Of a stretch of DNA of 64,000 nt, positions 32,380-39,976 are shown in pieces. Location of the stretch: assembly GCA_910588235.1 (NCBI GenBank), contig CAJUOQ010000007.1:4273-68272 (forward strand), in the 5' to 3' direction. The notes below the pieces were generated by a model. The model was not told where the DNA came from and made no database searches. It saw only the letters and a program-made list of their open reading frames with translations. Source of the stretch: an uncultured Atopostipes sp. Lineage in GTDB: Bacteria; Bacillota; Bacilli; Lactobacillales; Carnobacteriaceae_A. Position 1 is the first letter of the stretch, and each line of letters opens with the position of its first letter. Both the position numbers and the translations under genes were made by a program.

Positions 32380-32613
32380 TTAAGCGGCTTTAACGCGTGA
32401 TTTTTTCACTTCATAACCTAGATTTTGAATTGCTTTTTCAATCTCTTCAATTGAACTTTCTTCGTCGTTGAAGTTTACTTTTACTCGAGATGCGTTAAAC
32501 ATAACTTTTAGACTGTCTTTATCGATTCCTTTGAGTCCACCTACTGCATTCTCGATTTTTTGTAGACATGATGGACAAGTTAACGTTTCTAATTGAATGT
32601 TTGCTTTTTGCAT
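32380..32613 (-). CDS. Mini HMA protein with LTCPSC motif (type L, copy 1)
   Basis: 77 aa single HMA domain: LETLTCPSCLQKIENAVGGL (Cys 13 and 16), then SLKVMFNASRVKVNF and a basic tail KKSRVKAA. Nearly identical to 33390-33620 and clearly a separate subgroup from the 71-aa type M. AGGAG lies before the ATG. It has an FNR-box promoter of its own. Possible role: metal chaperone or store for the CPG ATPase encoded nearby. Confidence 0.85.
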   Translation of the reverse strand: MQKANIQLETLTCPSCLQKIENAVGGLKGIDKDSLKVMFNASRVKVNFNDEESSIEEIEKAIQNLGYEVKKSRVKAA

Positions 32614-32678
32614 GATACATTCTCCTTTGAATTTTTGTTTTTATTTATGATTTATCTTATTGTCTTATTGACAACTAT

Positions 32679-32720
32679 AGTATAACCGTTATTTTGACAT
32701 CATGAATTGATCTATATCAA
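32679..32720 (-). promoter_or_regulatory. FNR-box promoter 4
   Basis: Minus strand TTGATATAGATCAA (32720-32707), 22 bp, TATACT (32684-32679). Drives the HMA gene at 32380-32613. Confidence 0.85.
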
Positions 32721-32730
32721 GTTTTTTTAA

Positions 32731-32781
32731 AAAAGGAACAAGCAGCTGTGTTAGGTGGATCAACAGTCACTTGTTCCTTTT
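32731..32781 (-). terminator. Terminator after dps
   Basis: AAAAGGAACAAG / CTTGTTCCTTTT stem (32731-32742 with 32770-32781); T-rich run follows on the minus strand. Confidence 0.75.
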
Positions 32782-32794
32782 CATTTATAGTCTC

Positions 32795-33349
32795 TTAGTC
32801 TTCATCTTCATCGTGGTAGTCATCATCTTCTAGCGCTTCTTTTCCTAAAAAGGCTTGTAACATCCAGATTTTCGTATCTAAATCATCTTTAAATGCAATC
32901 AACGTGTCTTCAAAGGTAAAGTTCTCTTCTTCTTGTGCCAAATGGATGGCACGAATGGTTAATTCACGAGTTTCTCTGAAATCATCGATGATATTATCAA
33001 CCATTTCTTCGGCTTTTAGATATTTATCTGCTGGGTCTTCTGATAGCATAGAATACTTGACAAGCTCTTTGGTTGTAGAAGCTGGTTTATATCCTGAAGC
33101 TAGCAGTTGTTCAGCTAAACGGTCAAACCATTTTTCATTATCATCATATAGTTCCTCAAATTTTTCATGTAAAGTAAAGAAGTGAGGTCCCTTTACATAC
33201 CAATGATACTGATGTAACTTCACATGTAGTGTGTGAATATTCCCTAAAAGATGGTCTGCAATGGCTGCTGCATTTATTTTCGTATGATGCACATGATCTT
33301 TATATTCTTGTTCTTCTTTTAATCTTTCTTGTGGTGTTTTTTCTGACAT
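32795..33349 (-). CDS. dps: Dps-family miniferritin
   Basis: 184 aa. The ferroxidase region is clear: LHQYHWYVKGPHFFTLHEKF and EELYDDNEKWFDRLAEQLL, with the His and Asp/Glu ligands shared across Dps dimers. An acidic tail (LEDDDYHDEDED) ends the protein. Dps oxidises and stores iron and protects DNA from Fenton chemistry. It starts 41 bp after the mini HMA gene at 33390-33620 with no promoter between, so both should be co-transcribed from FNR-box promoter 5. Confidence 0.92.
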   Translation of the reverse strand: MSEKTPQERLKEEQEYKDHVHHTKINAAAIADHLLGNIHTLHVKLHQYHWYVKGPHFFTLHEKFEELYDDNEKWFDRLAEQLLASGYKPASTTKELVKYSMLSEDPADKYLKAEEMVDNIIDDFRETRELTIRAIHLAQEEENFTFEDTLIAFKDDLDTKIWMLQAFLGKEALEDDDYHDEDED

Positions 33350-33389
33350 GATTCATTCCTCCATTATTTTTTTGATTTTTTAAGTAAAC

Positions 33390-33620
33390 CTACGCGGTTT
33401 TTACACGCGATCTTTTTACGCCATAACCTAAGTCTTGGATAGCTTTTTCTATGTCTTCAATTGATACAGTGTCATCGAAGTTTACTTTTACACGGCTTGC
33501 ATTGAACATCACTTTCAAGCTGTCTTTATCCACACCGTTTAAGTTACCAACACCATTTTCGATTTTTTGTAGACATGATGGACAAGTTAACGTTTCTAAT
33601 TGAATATTTGCTTTTTGCAT
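33390..33620 (-). CDS. Mini HMA protein with LTCPSC motif (type L, copy 2)
   Basis: 76 aa, LETLTCPSCLQKIENGVGNL and VMFNASRVKVNFDD, basic tail KRSRVKTA. About 85 percent identical to 32380-32613, and even the leader ATGATACATTCTCCTTTGAA-like ribosome region is repeated, so this is a recent duplication. It precedes dps in one transcript, linking the HMA family to iron storage. Confidence 0.85.
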   Translation of the reverse strand: MQKANIQLETLTCPSCLQKIENGVGNLNGVDKDSLKVMFNASRVKVNFDDTVSIEDIEKAIQDLGYGVKRSRVKTA

Positions 33621-33678
33621 GATACATTCTCCTTTGAATATTGTTTATATTTTCCTGATTTGTCTTATTTACACTTAT

Positions 33679-33720
33679 AGTATATCGACGATTAAAAGAT
33701 TTTGAATTGACCTATATCAA
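33679..33720 (-). promoter_or_regulatory. FNR-box promoter 5 (HMA-dps operon)
   Basis: Minus strand TTGATATAGGTCAA (33720-33707, one mismatch), 22 bp, TATACT (33684-33679). Confidence 0.85.
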
Positions 33721-33814
33721 GATTCTACTTTTTTTAAGGTTCTTCTTTATTAAAGAACATCCTATCCTAAGCTAAACAGATTGATACTTAAGGACAAAAC
33801 AATCTAAAAGGAAA

Positions 33815-33858
33815 AAACCTGATAGACAGTCACAATTGATCGTCTGCCAGGTTGTCCC
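33815..33858 (-). terminator. Terminator after the CPG ATPase
   Basis: AACCTGATAGACAG pairs with CGTCTGCCAGGTT; minus-strand tail TTTTTT. Confidence 0.7.
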
Positions 33859-33869
33859 ACTTACTTTGT

Positions 33870-35771
33870 TTACGCTTCTGTGACGACTGATGCTTCTTTT
33901 TCATTAAAATCTTTACTACCTTTTAGGTTGTAACGTAAGAGTCTCATACCATTTACAATAACGACTAGAATACTTGCTTCGTGAACTAACATTCCAATGG
34001 ACATGTTCATCCATTCTGAAAAGAATACGGCTGATAGCAGGACCAGTACCACCCCAATCGCGATAATAATATTTTGTCTCATATTGCTGACTGTTGATTT
34101 CGCTAGACCAATCGCATATTGTAAACGACTCATATCTGAGTTCATTAAGACTAAGTCAGAAGTTTCAATCGCTACATCCGTACCGCTACCCATCGCTACA
34201 CCAATATCGGCCATAGCAAGTGATGGACTATCATTGACACCGTCTCCTACGAAGGCTACGATTTCACCTTCTGCTTGTAATTCTTTTAAATACGCTGCTT
34301 TGTCTTCTGGTAGTAAGTTACCAATCGCATTTGTCAAACCTAATTCTTTCGCAACTAAGTCAACTGTCCCTTGGTTATCACCGGATAGAACAACTAAGTT
34401 TTTTACACCTAAGTTTTTCATGGCTTGTAAATCTTCTTTAATGCCTGGGCGGATTTGGTCACGAATACCCATTAAAGCTTTTAATTCACCGTCAACGGCT
34501 GTAATAACTAATGAATTTCCACGTTTTTCATAAGTTTCAAAATCTTTACGTGCTTTTGCATTTAATTTCACTTTTTCTTGTTCCATTAATGCAACGTTAC
34601 CTACTGCCACACGGCTACCGTTTACTTCTGCGACGATTCCGCCACCTTTGACAACGTCTGTGTTATCTACTGGATATAATTCGATATCGCCTAGCTCTGA
34701 AAGGACCGCTTTTGCAAGTGGGTGATCAGATTCTCCTTCAACACTTGCTAAATAACTTAATGCCAAGTCTGCATCACCATATGTTTTCGATTCGGCAACT
34801 TCTGGATTTCCGACTGTTAATGTCCCTGTTTTATCAAATAAAATCGAGTCAACTTTCGCTAAGTCCTGGAATGTTTCTGAACCTTTGAATAAAATGCCAT
34901 TCTTCGCACCATTACCGATTCCTGCAACGTTTGATACAGGTACACCGATAACTAGTGCACCCGGGCACCCTAATACAAGAATGGTAATCGCTAGTTCAAC
35001 ATTTTGTGTAAACACCCAAGTTAAGAAGGCTCCGACTAAAACAACTGGTGTATACCATTGTGAGAATTTGTCAATAAAGCGTTCAGCTGCTGATTTTGAG
35101 TCCTGTGCTTCCTCGACTAATTCAATAATTTTACCAAATGTCGTATCTTCTCCAACACGGTCTGCACGGATTTGAATGGTTCCATTTTCTAAGATCGTTC
35201 CTGCGAACACTTCTGAATCTGTTTCTTTTCGAACCGGATCCGCTTCACCAGTGATTGATGCTTCGTTAATATGACCTTCGCCAATAACAACTGTACCGTC
35301 TACTGGTACTTTTCCACCTGTACGAACTTGTAAAATATCCCCTTCATCGACATCCCAAATGTCTACTTCTTCAAATTCACCATTTTCCATTTGTTTAAAG
35401 GCAACTTCTGGTGCCATTTCTGTTAATTCTTTGATCGCTGAACGTGTTGAGTTTAATGTGCGTGCTTCTAACCAGCTACCGAACAAGAATAAGAAAGTTA
35501 CAATTGCAGATTCTTCATAGTTTTGAATCAAGAAAGCACCGATAACAGCGATTGTAACTAAAACATCAATTGATATAACCTTGACCTTTAACGCTTGGTA
35601 AGCTTGAATGGCAATTGGTGCCACCCCTAAGATAGATGCGATAATAAATGTTGTATTAAAAACGGCTGCGTTACTAAAACCAAAATGTGCGATAAATCCT
35701 ATAACGATTAAAATTCCTGAGATAAGTGTAATTTGATTTTTATTGCTTAGTACTTTTTGTTGAAAACCCAT
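33870..35771 (-). CDS. P1B-type ATPase with CPG transport motif
   Basis: 633 aa heavy-metal ATPase without an N-terminal HMA domain. Actuator TGEADPVR, LVLGCPGALVIGVPVSNVAG in the metal-binding helix, DKTGTLTVGNP, SDHPLAKAV, GDGVNDSPSLAMADIGVAMG, and a C-terminal HEASILVVIVNGMRLL. The CPC/SPC motif is CPG, so one of the usual metal-coordinating side chains is lost; HEAS also differs from the HEGS/GT of P1B-4. The substrate is therefore open. Four mini HMA proteins in the neighbourhood, one directly upstream, could deliver its metal. Own FNR-box promoter. Confidence 0.88.
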   Translation of the reverse strand: MGFQQKVLSNKNQITLISGILIVIGFIAHFGFSNAAVFNTTFIIASILGVAPIAIQAYQALKVKVISIDVLVTIAVIGAFLIQNYEESAIVTFLFLFGSWLEARTLNSTRSAIKELTEMAPEVAFKQMENGEFEEVDIWDVDEGDILQVRTGGKVPVDGTVVIGEGHINEASITGEADPVRKETDSEVFAGTILENGTIQIRADRVGEDTTFGKIIELVEEAQDSKSAAERFIDKFSQWYTPVVLVGAFLTWVFTQNVELAITILVLGCPGALVIGVPVSNVAGIGNGAKNGILFKGSETFQDLAKVDSILFDKTGTLTVGNPEVAESKTYGDADLALSYLASVEGESDHPLAKAVLSELGDIELYPVDNTDVVKGGGIVAEVNGSRVAVGNVALMEQEKVKLNAKARKDFETYEKRGNSLVITAVDGELKALMGIRDQIRPGIKEDLQAMKNLGVKNLVVLSGDNQGTVDLVAKELGLTNAIGNLLPEDKAAYLKELQAEGEIVAFVGDGVNDSPSLAMADIGVAMGSGTDVAIETSDLVLMNSDMSRLQYAIGLAKSTVSNMRQNIIIAIGVVLVLLSAVFFSEWMNMSIGMLVHEASILVVIVNGMRLLRYNLKGSKDFNEKEASVVTEA

Positions 35772-35805
35772 TTCTTTCTCCTCCTAATTTGTATTTGTTG
35801 ACTAC

Positions 35806-35847
35806 AGTATATCCTGTACCCTTTCATTTGAAATTGATCCGAATCAA
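35806..35847 (-). promoter_or_regulatory. FNR-box promoter 6 (CPG ATPase)
   Basis: Minus strand TTGATTCGGATCAA (35847-35834), 22 bp, TATACT (35811-35806). The box begins 10 bp after the stop of the upstream HMA gene. Confidence 0.85.
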
Positions 35848-35857
35848 CATTCTTTCG

Positions 35858-36073
35858 TTAATTTATTTTCTTTGCTGAATACCCAACCTCTTCAATTTTA
35901 TGAAGAATCTCTTCTTCTGATATTTTATTGTTTTCAAATACCACTCTTGCTTTGCTTCTATCGAATAAAATTTTTATTGTTTCTATTCCCGTTAATTCAT
36001 TTACACTATCTGTGATTTTTTGCATACAAGATGGACAGGTCAATTTTTCTAATTGCAACGTTATCGTTGTCAT
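35858..36073 (-). CDS. Mini HMA protein with LTCPSC motif (type M, copy 2)
   Basis: 71 aa, LEKLTCPSCMQKITDSVNEL, ILFDRSKARVVFEN and IEEVGYSAKKIN. Sister of 27201-27416. It lies immediately upstream of the CPG ATPase without a terminator, so read-through expression with it is likely in addition to the ATPase's own promoter. Confidence 0.85.
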   Translation of the reverse strand: MTTITLQLEKLTCPSCMQKITDSVNELTGIETIKILFDRSKARVVFENNKISEEEILHKIEEVGYSAKKIN

Positions 36074-36131
36074 CTTCTCTCTCCTTCATCTTTTTTAAGT
36101 CATTACTCTGAAGTTTTTTGATTACACAGTT

Positions 36132-36173
36132 AGTATAAACCGAATGGTTCATTTACGAATTGATTTATATCAA
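36132..36173 (-). promoter_or_regulatory. FNR-box promoter 7
   Basis: Minus strand TTGATATAAATCAA (36173-36160), 22 bp, TATACT (36137-36132). Drives the HMA gene at 35858-36073. Confidence 0.85.
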
Positions 36174-36205
36174 GTTTTTTCATTCATTTAAACATTCGAA
36201 TAAAA

Positions 36206-36234
36206 AACCGCTATCCCTTAAGATAGCGATTCTA
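36206..36234 (-). terminator. Terminator after the second two-repeat gene
   Basis: Stem CGCTATC/GATAGCG with loop CCTTAA; the minus strand continues GGTTTTTT. Confidence 0.7.
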
Positions 36235-36240
36235 TTTCTT

Positions 36241-36552
36241 TTATGCACCATGTTCATCTTGTAGAATCTCAAGTTTTTGAAGGACAGTATCTATACTATT
36301 GGGATCTAAATTCGAATCATCAAATTCCGCTCCATGCCCTTGAATCAGCATATTTAATTTCGGCTGCAAGCCAGTAATATCATGCGCTGCTTCTGGTATC
36401 TCACAGTTATGCGCGACTAACAAAGCGTCTGCTTTTTTGTGAAGCGTATCTAAAGAGTCTAAAGCCATATTAGAATCATCAAATGTTACACCATGGTCTT
36501 CCAGTAAAAAATTTAATTTTCCATTTATGTCATTTGCTATATTTTTGTCCAT
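36241..36552 (-). CDS. Unrecognised two-repeat His/Asp-rich small protein (copy 2)
   Basis: 103 aa paralogue of 25345-25659 with the same two repeats: KLNFLLEDHGVTFDDSNM, DSLDTLHKKADALLVAHN and KLNMLIQGHGAEFDDSNL, NSIDTVLQKLEILQDEHG. The HG-xFDDSN core and the spacing are kept. No known domain comes to mind. It has an FNR-box promoter of identical design and a good ribosome site (GGAGGA). The two copies flank the whole FNR-box cluster, one at each end and in opposite orientations. Confidence 0.8.
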   Translation of the reverse strand: MDKNIANDINGKLNFLLEDHGVTFDDSNMALDSLDTLHKKADALLVAHNCEIPEAAHDITGLQPKLNMLIQGHGAEFDDSNLDPNSIDTVLQKLEILQDEHGA

Positions 36553-36592
36553 TTCTATAAATCCTCCGCATTTGTATTTTTGTTACATCTAC

Positions 36593-36634
36593 AGTCTACA
36601 AGAGATAACCACTGTAATAATTGATGCGTATCAA
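36593..36634 (-). promoter_or_regulatory. FNR-box promoter 8
   Basis: Minus strand TTGATACGCATCAA (36634-36621), 22 bp, TAGACT (36598-36593). Drives the two-repeat gene at 36241-36552. Confidence 0.85.
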
Positions 36635-36698
36635 TAAACTGTGTTATTATTAGAAATACTTTGAATGTATAGACACCGTTCTAAAACAAAATTTAAAT

Positions 36699-37304
36699 TT
36701 GAATATAACTAAAGATACAATGGTTGAAAATTTAGATGTAAACGGATATACGTACTTTAGGATATTATCGTACAGCGGTGCTCGAAAATCAGAAATACTA
36801 GCTCTTAAATGGTCGGATATTGATTTCGATACATCTACCCTCAATATCAACAAAACACTCACTTGGGGCTTAAATAACAAGATTATCGTGCAACCTACGA
36901 AGACAGTGAACGGTCGAAGAGTAATTGATATGGATTATGACTCGATGAAGCTTTTAAAGCAGTGGAAGATGTATCAAGCTCAATTCATGCTGAAACTTGG
37001 ATTTAGTACCAATACACCCGATCAGCATGTTTTTTCGAATACGAGAAATAATTTCTATTCAATTAATGTTCCCAATGACCGTATGAGAAATGTGCAAAAG
37101 CGTAATGGACTCAGACAAATTACCGTTCATGGGTTGCGACACACGCATTGTAGTGTCCTCTTCTCTATGGGAGCTTCAATAAAAGATGTTCAGGCTCGCC
37201 TAGGACACACAGATATCCAAACAACGATGAATATCTATGCTCACGTTAAAAAAGAAGAAAAGAAAGACACAGCAGATAAGTTTGCGAAGTTTATGGAGAA
37301 TTAA
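36699..37304 (+). pseudogene. Tyrosine recombinase (integrase), catalytic domain only
   Basis: 201 codons beginning with a TTG. The catalytic residues are all visible: Arg in LSYSGARKSEILALKW, Lys region TKTVNGRR, His-x-x-Arg in VHGLRHTH, His in ARLGHTDIQTT and nucleophile Tyr in MNIYAHV. The N-terminal arm- and core-binding domains of phage/ICE integrases are missing and no ribosome site is evident, so this is a truncated gene. Its place, 0.7 kb from the 3' end of ssrA, suggests it inserted the island at the tmRNA gene. Confidence 0.8.
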
Positions 37305-37406
37305 TAATAATAGTTAAAAGAGAGCTCAATTATTGTTACGTGATTAAGTCTCCGATATTTTATATAAATATTAAGTAGTTCATAAAAAGGGAGAAGGGAA
37401 TATAAA

Positions 37407-37811
37407 ATGGCTAATCTAGGATTTACGTATCTATTCACAAATAATATGAGTGAGACGAAAAAATTTTATTCAGAAATATTAGCATTAGAGCTTATATGGG
37501 ATGAAGAAGACGATATTGCTTTTAATATAAACAACCATCAGTTATCCATTCAATACCACAAAGACTTTAAGAAAGCTTTTCCTTTGTTTTCCATCCAACC
37601 TGGATGGAAAGGTGGGGTGGCACCTAGGACGAGTTGGTCAATAGCATTTGAATCGAATGAGTACAATCAAGTCATTGCTAGATTGCAAAAGGAAAGGGTC
37701 AAGACATACCATAGCGTGCCACAATGGGTTGGTTACTGGAGTTTTCCAGTCTTAGATCCAATGAATAATACGATTGAGATAACCTGTAGTGAATATGAGA
37801 TTAATGGTTGA
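37407..37811 (+). CDS. VOC-superfamily (glyoxalase-like) protein
   Basis: 134 aa. Paired beta-alpha-beta modules typical of glyoxalase/bleomycin-resistance proteins: FTYLFTNNMSETKKFYSEIL at the start and YWSFPVLDPMNNTIEITCSE at the end, the latter supplying the usual Glu ligand. Substrate unknown. GGGAGAAGGG precedes the ATG. It stands between the integrase remnant and ssrA and is likely island cargo. Confidence 0.8.
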   Translation: MANLGFTYLFTNNMSETKKFYSEILALELIWDEEDDIAFNINNHQLSIQYHKDFKKAFPLFSIQPGWKGGVAPRTSWSIAFESNEYNQVIARLQKERVKTYHSVPQWVGYWSFPVLDPMNNTIEITCSEYEING

Positions 37812-37934
37812 CTTAATTCATCTGTATATAAAAAATATCACTAAAAATAAAACCATTACCCTTTTTCCAGTAGTAATGGTAATGGTTGGTAATGGTTTAT
37901 AGCAGTTGCAAGAAAAGTTCAGAAATTAAAAAAG

Positions 37935-37975
37935 GCTTCCTACCAGCGTTTAGAAGCTGTTAGGAAACCTTAGTA
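37935..37975 (-). terminator. Probable ssrA terminator
   Basis: GGCTTCCTA / TAGGAAACC stem just beyond the tmRNA 3' end, with T-rich sequence on the minus strand. Further left, 37850-37900 holds an AACCATTACC/GGTAATGGTT repeat cluster of unknown role. Confidence 0.5.
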
Positions 37976-37984
37976 AAGCTATAA

Positions 37985-38354
37985 TGGAGTTGAGGGGAGT
38001 CGAACCCCTGTCCAGACGCATTGTCACTTCGACGTTTACGTTCATAGTTATATTATTTGGAAGTTTCGCGCCACACACGCCATATAACAGGCGAAGTGCT
38101 TTGCTAGTCCGTTTAATCTCTTCTTGAGTCTCCAGACTTAAGACTCAAGCGTATCCCACTTCTAATTTGAGACCCTAGCTAGCACATGGGCGATGCTAGT
38201 TCGGATCGCTGTTAGGCTGCTATTACGCAGCTGCTAAAGCAAAATTGTTTTCTTGTTTGTCAGTTAAGTTTAAACTGTGACGTTGTTAATGCAGTCATCA
38301 CCTGCAGAACGTAGTCCAAGTTCAATCTACGCCTGTCGAATCCAAAACAACCCC
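37985..38354 (-). ncRNA. ssrA: tmRNA (transfer-messenger RNA)
   Basis: 370 nt. The 5' end GGGGTTGTTTTGGATTCGAC and the 3' end GGGGTTCGACTCCCCTCAAC plus TCCA form the tRNA-like domain with encoded CCA. The tag frame at 38261-38223 reads DKQENNFALAAA then TAA TAG, by alignment of the AACTGnn resume region. The resume codon appears to be GAC (Asp) where most relatives use GCN (Ala). tmRNA with SmpB rescues stalled ribosomes and tags the peptide for proteolysis. A TATAAT lies at 38383-38388. Confidence 0.95.
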
Positions 38355-38495
38355 GTATTCGAAATGCCTCTCTTGAGGCACTATTATAGTAACACATGTT
38401 CGGTTTAAAATCAAGACCTAAGCTTTATTTAAAGCTCTTTTAGAAGGGTTTCTTGCCCACAACTCAATGTTTTCCACGTATCTCTAAAAATTTAA

Positions 38496-38524
38496 TGGAG
38501 TTTAGGAGAGTCGAACCCTAGTCC
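38496..38524. repeat. Degenerate copy of the ssrA 3' end (attachment-site relic)
   Basis: 29 bp identical at 25 positions to 37985-38013 (TGGAGTT-AGG-GAGTCGAACC core). It lies upstream of ssrA, consistent with an old integration or duplication at this tmRNA locus. Confidence 0.6.
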
Positions 38525-38573
38525 TTTTTATACCGATCTTTATTCTACATTATTTTCTCTAAATTACAAGCAA

Positions 38574-38602
38574 AAGGGGTTAGTATCTACCAACCCCTTT
38601 TT
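38574..38602 (-). terminator. Terminator after the histidine phosphatase gene
   Basis: AAAAGGGGTT / AACCCCTTTT stem with T-run; also A-rich on the other side. Confidence 0.75.
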
Positions 38603-38613
38603 TATGTAACGAT

Positions 38614-39318
38614 TTATTCTTCTAAATCATCGAGCTCTTCTTCATCCACAAAATGACTAACATCGCCATAGCGGTCTAAATGGTAGAAACCATTTGCATA
38701 ATGAACCGTTGAGACACTAACGTTTAGTAAAGCATCAGGATCATCTAATTCCGGAATTAGGTTTTCAAGAATTAAACGAATCGTTCCTCCGTGAGCCACA
38801 ATTAAAACATTGTCTCCAGTATCACGGTGTTTGTTCACGACTTTTAAAAGTCCTTTTTCGACGCGGAGCCAAAATTCCATAAAGTCTTCTGCATGTCCAT
38901 GAGGGTCCAACGCTTTAAAGGCACTCATACGTTCAAATTGGTCTACGTCCCCAAACATCTTATCCGCCGTGTCATAACCTAAGTGCTCTGCAACTTCTCT
39001 ATAAGCTGTATCGCCATACTCCCCTTCAAACACACCGAAGAAAATTTCACGAAACTCTGGTAATAAAACCATTTCCATTTCAGGATCCGTTTGTTCATTT
39101 TCTCCTAAAATTAATTCAGCCGTATCAATCGTCCGTTGCAAATCACTAGTGTAGACAGCGTCAAACTTCACATCTTTTAAACCTTTGCCGCTTCGGCGTA
39201 CATCTACTTCGCCTGGTTTTGTCAACGGTGTATTGCCCCACCCTTGCATGCGGCCGTAAAAGTTAAAGTAGGTTTCTCCATGTCGGACAAAATAAATTGT
39301 AACTCCATCTTTACTCAT
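38614..39318 (-). CDS. Histidine phosphatase (phosphoglycerate mutase-like) protein
   Basis: 234 aa. RHG motif in IYFVRHGETYFNFYGRMQGW and second catalytic His in NVLIVAHGGTIRLIL. The family covers cofactor-dependent phosphoglycerate mutases and diverse phosphatases; since a GpmI is encoded at 46049-47581, a phosphatase role is more likely. Start ATG at 39318 is 8 bp after AAAGGG; a GTG 9 bp upstream would fall in that site. An acidic tail closes the protein. Confidence 0.85.
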   Translation of the reverse strand: MSKDGVTIYFVRHGETYFNFYGRMQGWGNTPLTKPGEVDVRRSGKGLKDVKFDAVYTSDLQRTIDTAELILGENEQTDPEMEMVLLPEFREIFFGVFEGEYGDTAYREVAEHLGYDTADKMFGDVDQFERMSAFKALDPHGHAEDFMEFWLRVEKGLLKVVNKHRDTGDNVLIVAHGGTIRLILENLIPELDDPDALLNVSVSTVHYANGFYHLDRYGDVSHFVDEEELDDLEE

Positions 39319-39481
39319 TTTATGCACCCTTTCCTATATCGCTACCATCATACCAGATTTTAACTCTTTTATTAAATTAAATTCTTCAGAAAAATAAGGT
39401 TTCTATCGCTCATTATCATTTAGGGTATAAACAAAAAGCATAGAATCCTCCAATAAAGGAGCCACTATGCTTTCATTTCTT

Positions 39482-39955
39482 TTATCGGTAACGTTCTTTT
39501 AGTGCTCGTTGAATATCGCGCTCTTGGTCTTTACGTTTCAAGGTTTCTCGTTTATCATAACGTTTTTTCCCTCTCGCTAAACCAAGTAACACTTTGGCAA
39601 CCCCATTTTTAATATATATTTTTAAAGGAATCAATGTATGACCTGCTTGTTGAACAAGACCCAATAAACGATTGAGCTCTTTTCGTTTCAGCAATAATTT
39701 TCTTGTTCGTAAAGGATCATGGTTGAACTGATTTCCTTCTTTAAACGGGGCCACGTGCACATTATATAACCATAGCTCATCGCCTCGAAAGCCCGCGAAA
39801 CCGTCTTGAATATTCACTCGTCCATTACGGATCGATTTGATTTCAGTACCTCGCAAAACGATTCCAGCTTCAACCGTTTCTAAAATCTCATACTCATGTC
39901 TCGCTTTTCGGTTCTGAGCGATTGCCGGTTTACGTTCTTTTTTAGTTTTTGACAA
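39482..39955 (-). CDS. smpB: SmpB, tmRNA-binding protein
   Basis: 157 aa from a TTG at 39955, 8 bp after AAGGAAGG; the GTG at 39964 abuts the ribosome site. IAQNRKARHEYEI, GIVLRGTEIKSIRNGRVNIQ, NHDPLRTRKLLLKRKEL and ARGKKRYDKRETLKRKD are standard SmpB blocks. It brings tmRNA to stalled ribosomes. As usual it lies between rnr and ssrA. Only 21 bp separate it from rnr. Confidence 0.95.
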   Translation of the reverse strand: MSKTKKERKPAIAQNRKARHEYEILETVEAGIVLRGTEIKSIRNGRVNIQDGFAGFRGDELWLYNVHVAPFKEGNQFNHDPLRTRKLLLKRKELNRLLGLVQQAGHTLIPLKIYIKNGVAKVLLGLARGKKRYDKRETLKRKDQERDIQRALKERYR

Positions 39956-39976
39956 TACACTCACCTTCCTTGTTTA

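Noticed and set aside
33837..33850. A ninth FNR-type box (TTGATCGTCTGCCA)
   Set aside because: Right half does not match ATCAA and it lies within the terminator of the CPG ATPase with no -10 at 22 bp.
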